A DNA stretch of 6,596 nucleotides, from contig SBHH01000029.1 of the NCBI GenBank assembly GCA_006226265.1, positions 1 to 6,596 of the forward strand, given 5' to 3'. The position numbers and the translations under genes are program-made. The DNA is from Alphaproteobacteria bacterium. GTDB lineage: Bacteria; Pseudomonadota; Alphaproteobacteria; Sneathiellales; Sneathiellaceae. The notes beneath the pieces are model-generated. The model had not been told where the DNA came from. It ran no database searches and was given only the letters and a program-made list of their open reading frames with translations. This document shows, in pieces, positions 5,367 through 6,596 of this stretch (its first letter is position 1; each line of letters opens with the position of its first letter).

Positions 5367-6459
5367 GAAAAGCTATAGCCGACGCAATCTTCTTCGAACT
5401 GCCGGTATCGGTGCGGCGGCGGGCGTGGGCAGCCTTCTTGCGAAACCGGCGCTTGCAAGTGGCGCAAAGCAGTGGAAAATGGTCACCTCCTGGCCCAAGA
5501 ACGCCCCCGGCGTCGGCATGACGGCGCAGCGCCTCGCCGACCGGATCACGGCCATGAGCGGCGGAAAACTGACCGTCAAGCTCTATGCGGGCGGAGAACT
5601 GGTGCCGCCGCTCGAAGTCTTTGGCGCCGTCGGCGACGGCGTCGCCGAGCTTGGCCATACGGCCTCCTTCTTCTGGCAAGGGAAGGCGCGGGCCAGCGTC
5701 TTTTTTACGACCGTTCCCTTCGGCCTCACCGCGAACGAGCATATGGCCTGGATTTATCAGGGCGGTGGGCAAGCGCTCTGGGATGAACTTTACGCGCCCT
5801 TCGGCATCAAACCCTTCATGGCGGGGAATACCGGCATCCAGATGGGCGGCTGGTTCAAGCGGGAACTGAAATCCCTCGCCGACCTCAAGGGCGTCAAAAT
5901 CCGGAGTGCAGGCCTCGGCGGGCAGTTGTTCGAACGGCTCGGTGCAACCTCGGTCCTGCTTGCCCCCGGCGATATCTATGCGGGGCTGCAAAGCGGTCTC
6001 ATCGACGCGGCGGAATTCCTCGGACCCTGGAGCGATCGGGCCTTTGGTTTTTACAAGGCCGCGCCTTATTATTACTGGCCCTCCTTCAATAAGCCGAACG
6101 GCAGCGCCGAATGCCTGGTCAGCAAATCGGCGTTTGAGGCGCTCGATAAGGATTTGCAGGCTGTCGTCGCTAATGCCTGCATTGCGGAAAATGCCTTTGC
6201 CCTGTCCGAATCCGACTGGGAAAACGGTCGGGCGCTTGAGGCCCTTGTCCACGAAGACAAGGTTCAGGTTCGTGAATTCCCGGAGGATCTCCTTGAAAAA
6301 GCGAAAAAACTGACGCCGGAGTTGCTTGACCAATTCGCTGAAGGCGATGCCATGGCGGGGAAGATCCTCGCCGAGTACCGTAAGGCGCTTGCCAATTGTG
6401 CCAGCTGGTCGAAAGTCGGAGTTGAGGCCTTTTTGAAAGCCCGCGACGTTCCGGCATAG
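5359..6459 (+). CDS. TRAP transporter solute-binding protein (DctP/TakP-like), Tat-exported
   Basis: This 366-residue periplasmic protein has a twin-arginine signal (SRRNLLRTAG, 7-16, hydrophobic stretch, then AKPALA) with likely cleavage near residue 33 after ALA. The mature part starts KQWKMVTSWPKNAPG and shows the DctP-family order: GGELVPPLEVFGAVGDGVAELGH (78-100), LKGVKIRSAGLGGQLFERLGA (176-196) with the family's carboxylate-binding Arg at 182, then APGDIYAGLQSGLIDAAEFLGPWSD (202-226). These and YYYWPSFNKPNGSAECLVSK resemble TakP of Rhodobacter, which binds 2-oxoacids with sodium; ligand identity here is not proven. The 8-base overlap with thiM implies one mRNA under the TPP riboswitch, so uptake of a thiamine precursor or linked metabolite is possible. 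The small and large membrane subunits (DctQ, DctM) do not follow within 137 bases. The length is normal and the frame intact. Confidence 0.93.
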   Translation: MTEKSYSRRNLLRTAGIGAAAGVGSLLAKPALASGAKQWKMVTSWPKNAPGVGMTAQRLADRITAMSGGKLTVKLYAGGELVPPLEVFGAVGDGVAELGHTASFFWQGKARASVFFTTVPFGLTANEHMAWIYQGGGQALWDELYAPFGIKPFMAGNTGIQMGGWFKRELKSLADLKGVKIRSAGLGGQLFERLGATSVLLAPGDIYAGLQSGLIDAAEFLGPWSDRAFGFYKAAPYYYWPSFNKPNGSAECLVSKSAFEALDKDLQAVVANACIAENAFALSESDWENGRALEALVHEDKVQVREFPEDLLEKAKKLTPELLDQFAEGDAMAGKILAEYRKALANCASWSKVGVEAFLKARDVPA

Positions 6460-6463
6460 GCGG

Positions 6464-6559
6464 ACCATTATGGCGTTATTTTCAGTTGGAAACTTGAGAA
6501 AATAAAACCATTATGGTGTATATTTGCGCGTCCTGGCGCTAATATGGGACCATAATGGT
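6464..6559. repeat. Array of three palindromic sites at 42-43 base spacing
   Basis: Copies are ACCATTATGG (6464-6473, followed by C), ACCATTATGGT (6507-6517) and ACCATAATGGT (6549-6559). Centres at 6469, 6512 and 6554 are 43 and 42 bases apart, near four helical turns. Each is a near-perfect palindrome, and copies 2 and 3 share a direct 3' flank (GTGTATATTT and GTGTATTT). Between copies 1 and 2 lie TTATTTTC (6476-6483) and GAAAATAA (6498-6505) plus AGTT/AACT; between copies 2 and 3 lie ATATTTGCGC (6520-6529) and GCGCTAATAT (6536-6545, one mismatch). I see no convincing gene in 6460-6596. The array may be operators for a gene beyond the edge or a structured 3' end. Confidence 0.7.
6465..6516 (+). 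terminator. Possible long-stem 3' structure after the TRAP gene
   Basis: Six bases after the TRAP stop, the transcript can fold into a long imperfect stem: the CCATTATGG copies pair with one central mismatch, then TTATTTTC with GAAAATAA, then AGTT with AACT around a GGA loop. There is no pure T-tract after it (TGTATATTT follows), so an intrinsic terminator is only a possibility; an operator pair explains the same symmetry. Confidence 0.3.
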
Positions 6560-6596
6560 GTATTTCGGGACTTTGCAGCTAAAATTCGAGCCGTAA

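Noticed and set aside
5332..6468. Long open frame on the minus strand opposite the TRAP gene
   Set aside because: The plus strand encodes a full DctP-like protein with a Tat signal; the antisense product has no family features.
6470..6596. Tiny plus-strand frames after the TRAP gene (11, 9 and 13 codons, two of them starting MVY) and a minus-strand frame entering from the right edge and stopping at 6509-6511
   Set aside because: The ATGs are part of the CCATWATGG repeats, ribosome binding sites are absent, and the right-edge frame is too short to judge; the repeat structure explains the sequence better.

Overview
The window reads as ordinary chromosomal DNA of a GC-rich alphaproteobacterium. 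This is inferred from codon usage, the mix of gene families (paired MaoC hydratases, a Tat-exported TRAP solute-binding protein, a ThiM variant) and the TPP riboswitch form; no rRNA or marker gene fixes the taxon. I see no insertion sequence, prophage, CRISPR array or tRNA.

Layout. Bases 1-1023 (+) hold the last codons of an upstream gene and two small hot-dog-fold MaoC-type proteins in a tight operon. The second carries the intact D-x-N-P-x-H hydratase motif and the first a degenerate version, so they probably form one heteromeric (R)-specific enoyl-CoA hydratase or a related enzyme. Bases 1025-4259 (-) hold four genes read leftwards in the order MFS transporter, 2-oxoglutarate/Fe(II)-oxygenase-like protein, VOC (glyoxalase fold) protein, ankyrin-repeat protein. 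The gaps are 75, 7 and 51 bases, so they may be co-transcribed. The ankyrin gene converges on the MaoC operon with one base between the stop codons.

Bases 4260-4622 are a divergent control region: a tract of consecutive inverted repeats, then a clear TPP (THI-box) riboswitch with a terminator-like hairpin that also covers the ribosome binding site. It controls thiM (hydroxyethylthiazole kinase, thiamine salvage). The thiM stop codon overlaps by 8 bases the start of a Tat-exported TRAP (DctP/TakP-like) solute-binding protein gene, so this transporter component is probably under thiamine control too. Its membrane subunits are not in the window.

Bases 6460-6596 have no convincing gene but hold three copies of an 11-base palindrome (ACCATWATGGT) at 42-43 base spacing, with further inverted repeats between copies. 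The most unusual elements are this phased array and the TPP-riboswitch/thiM/TRAP linkage.
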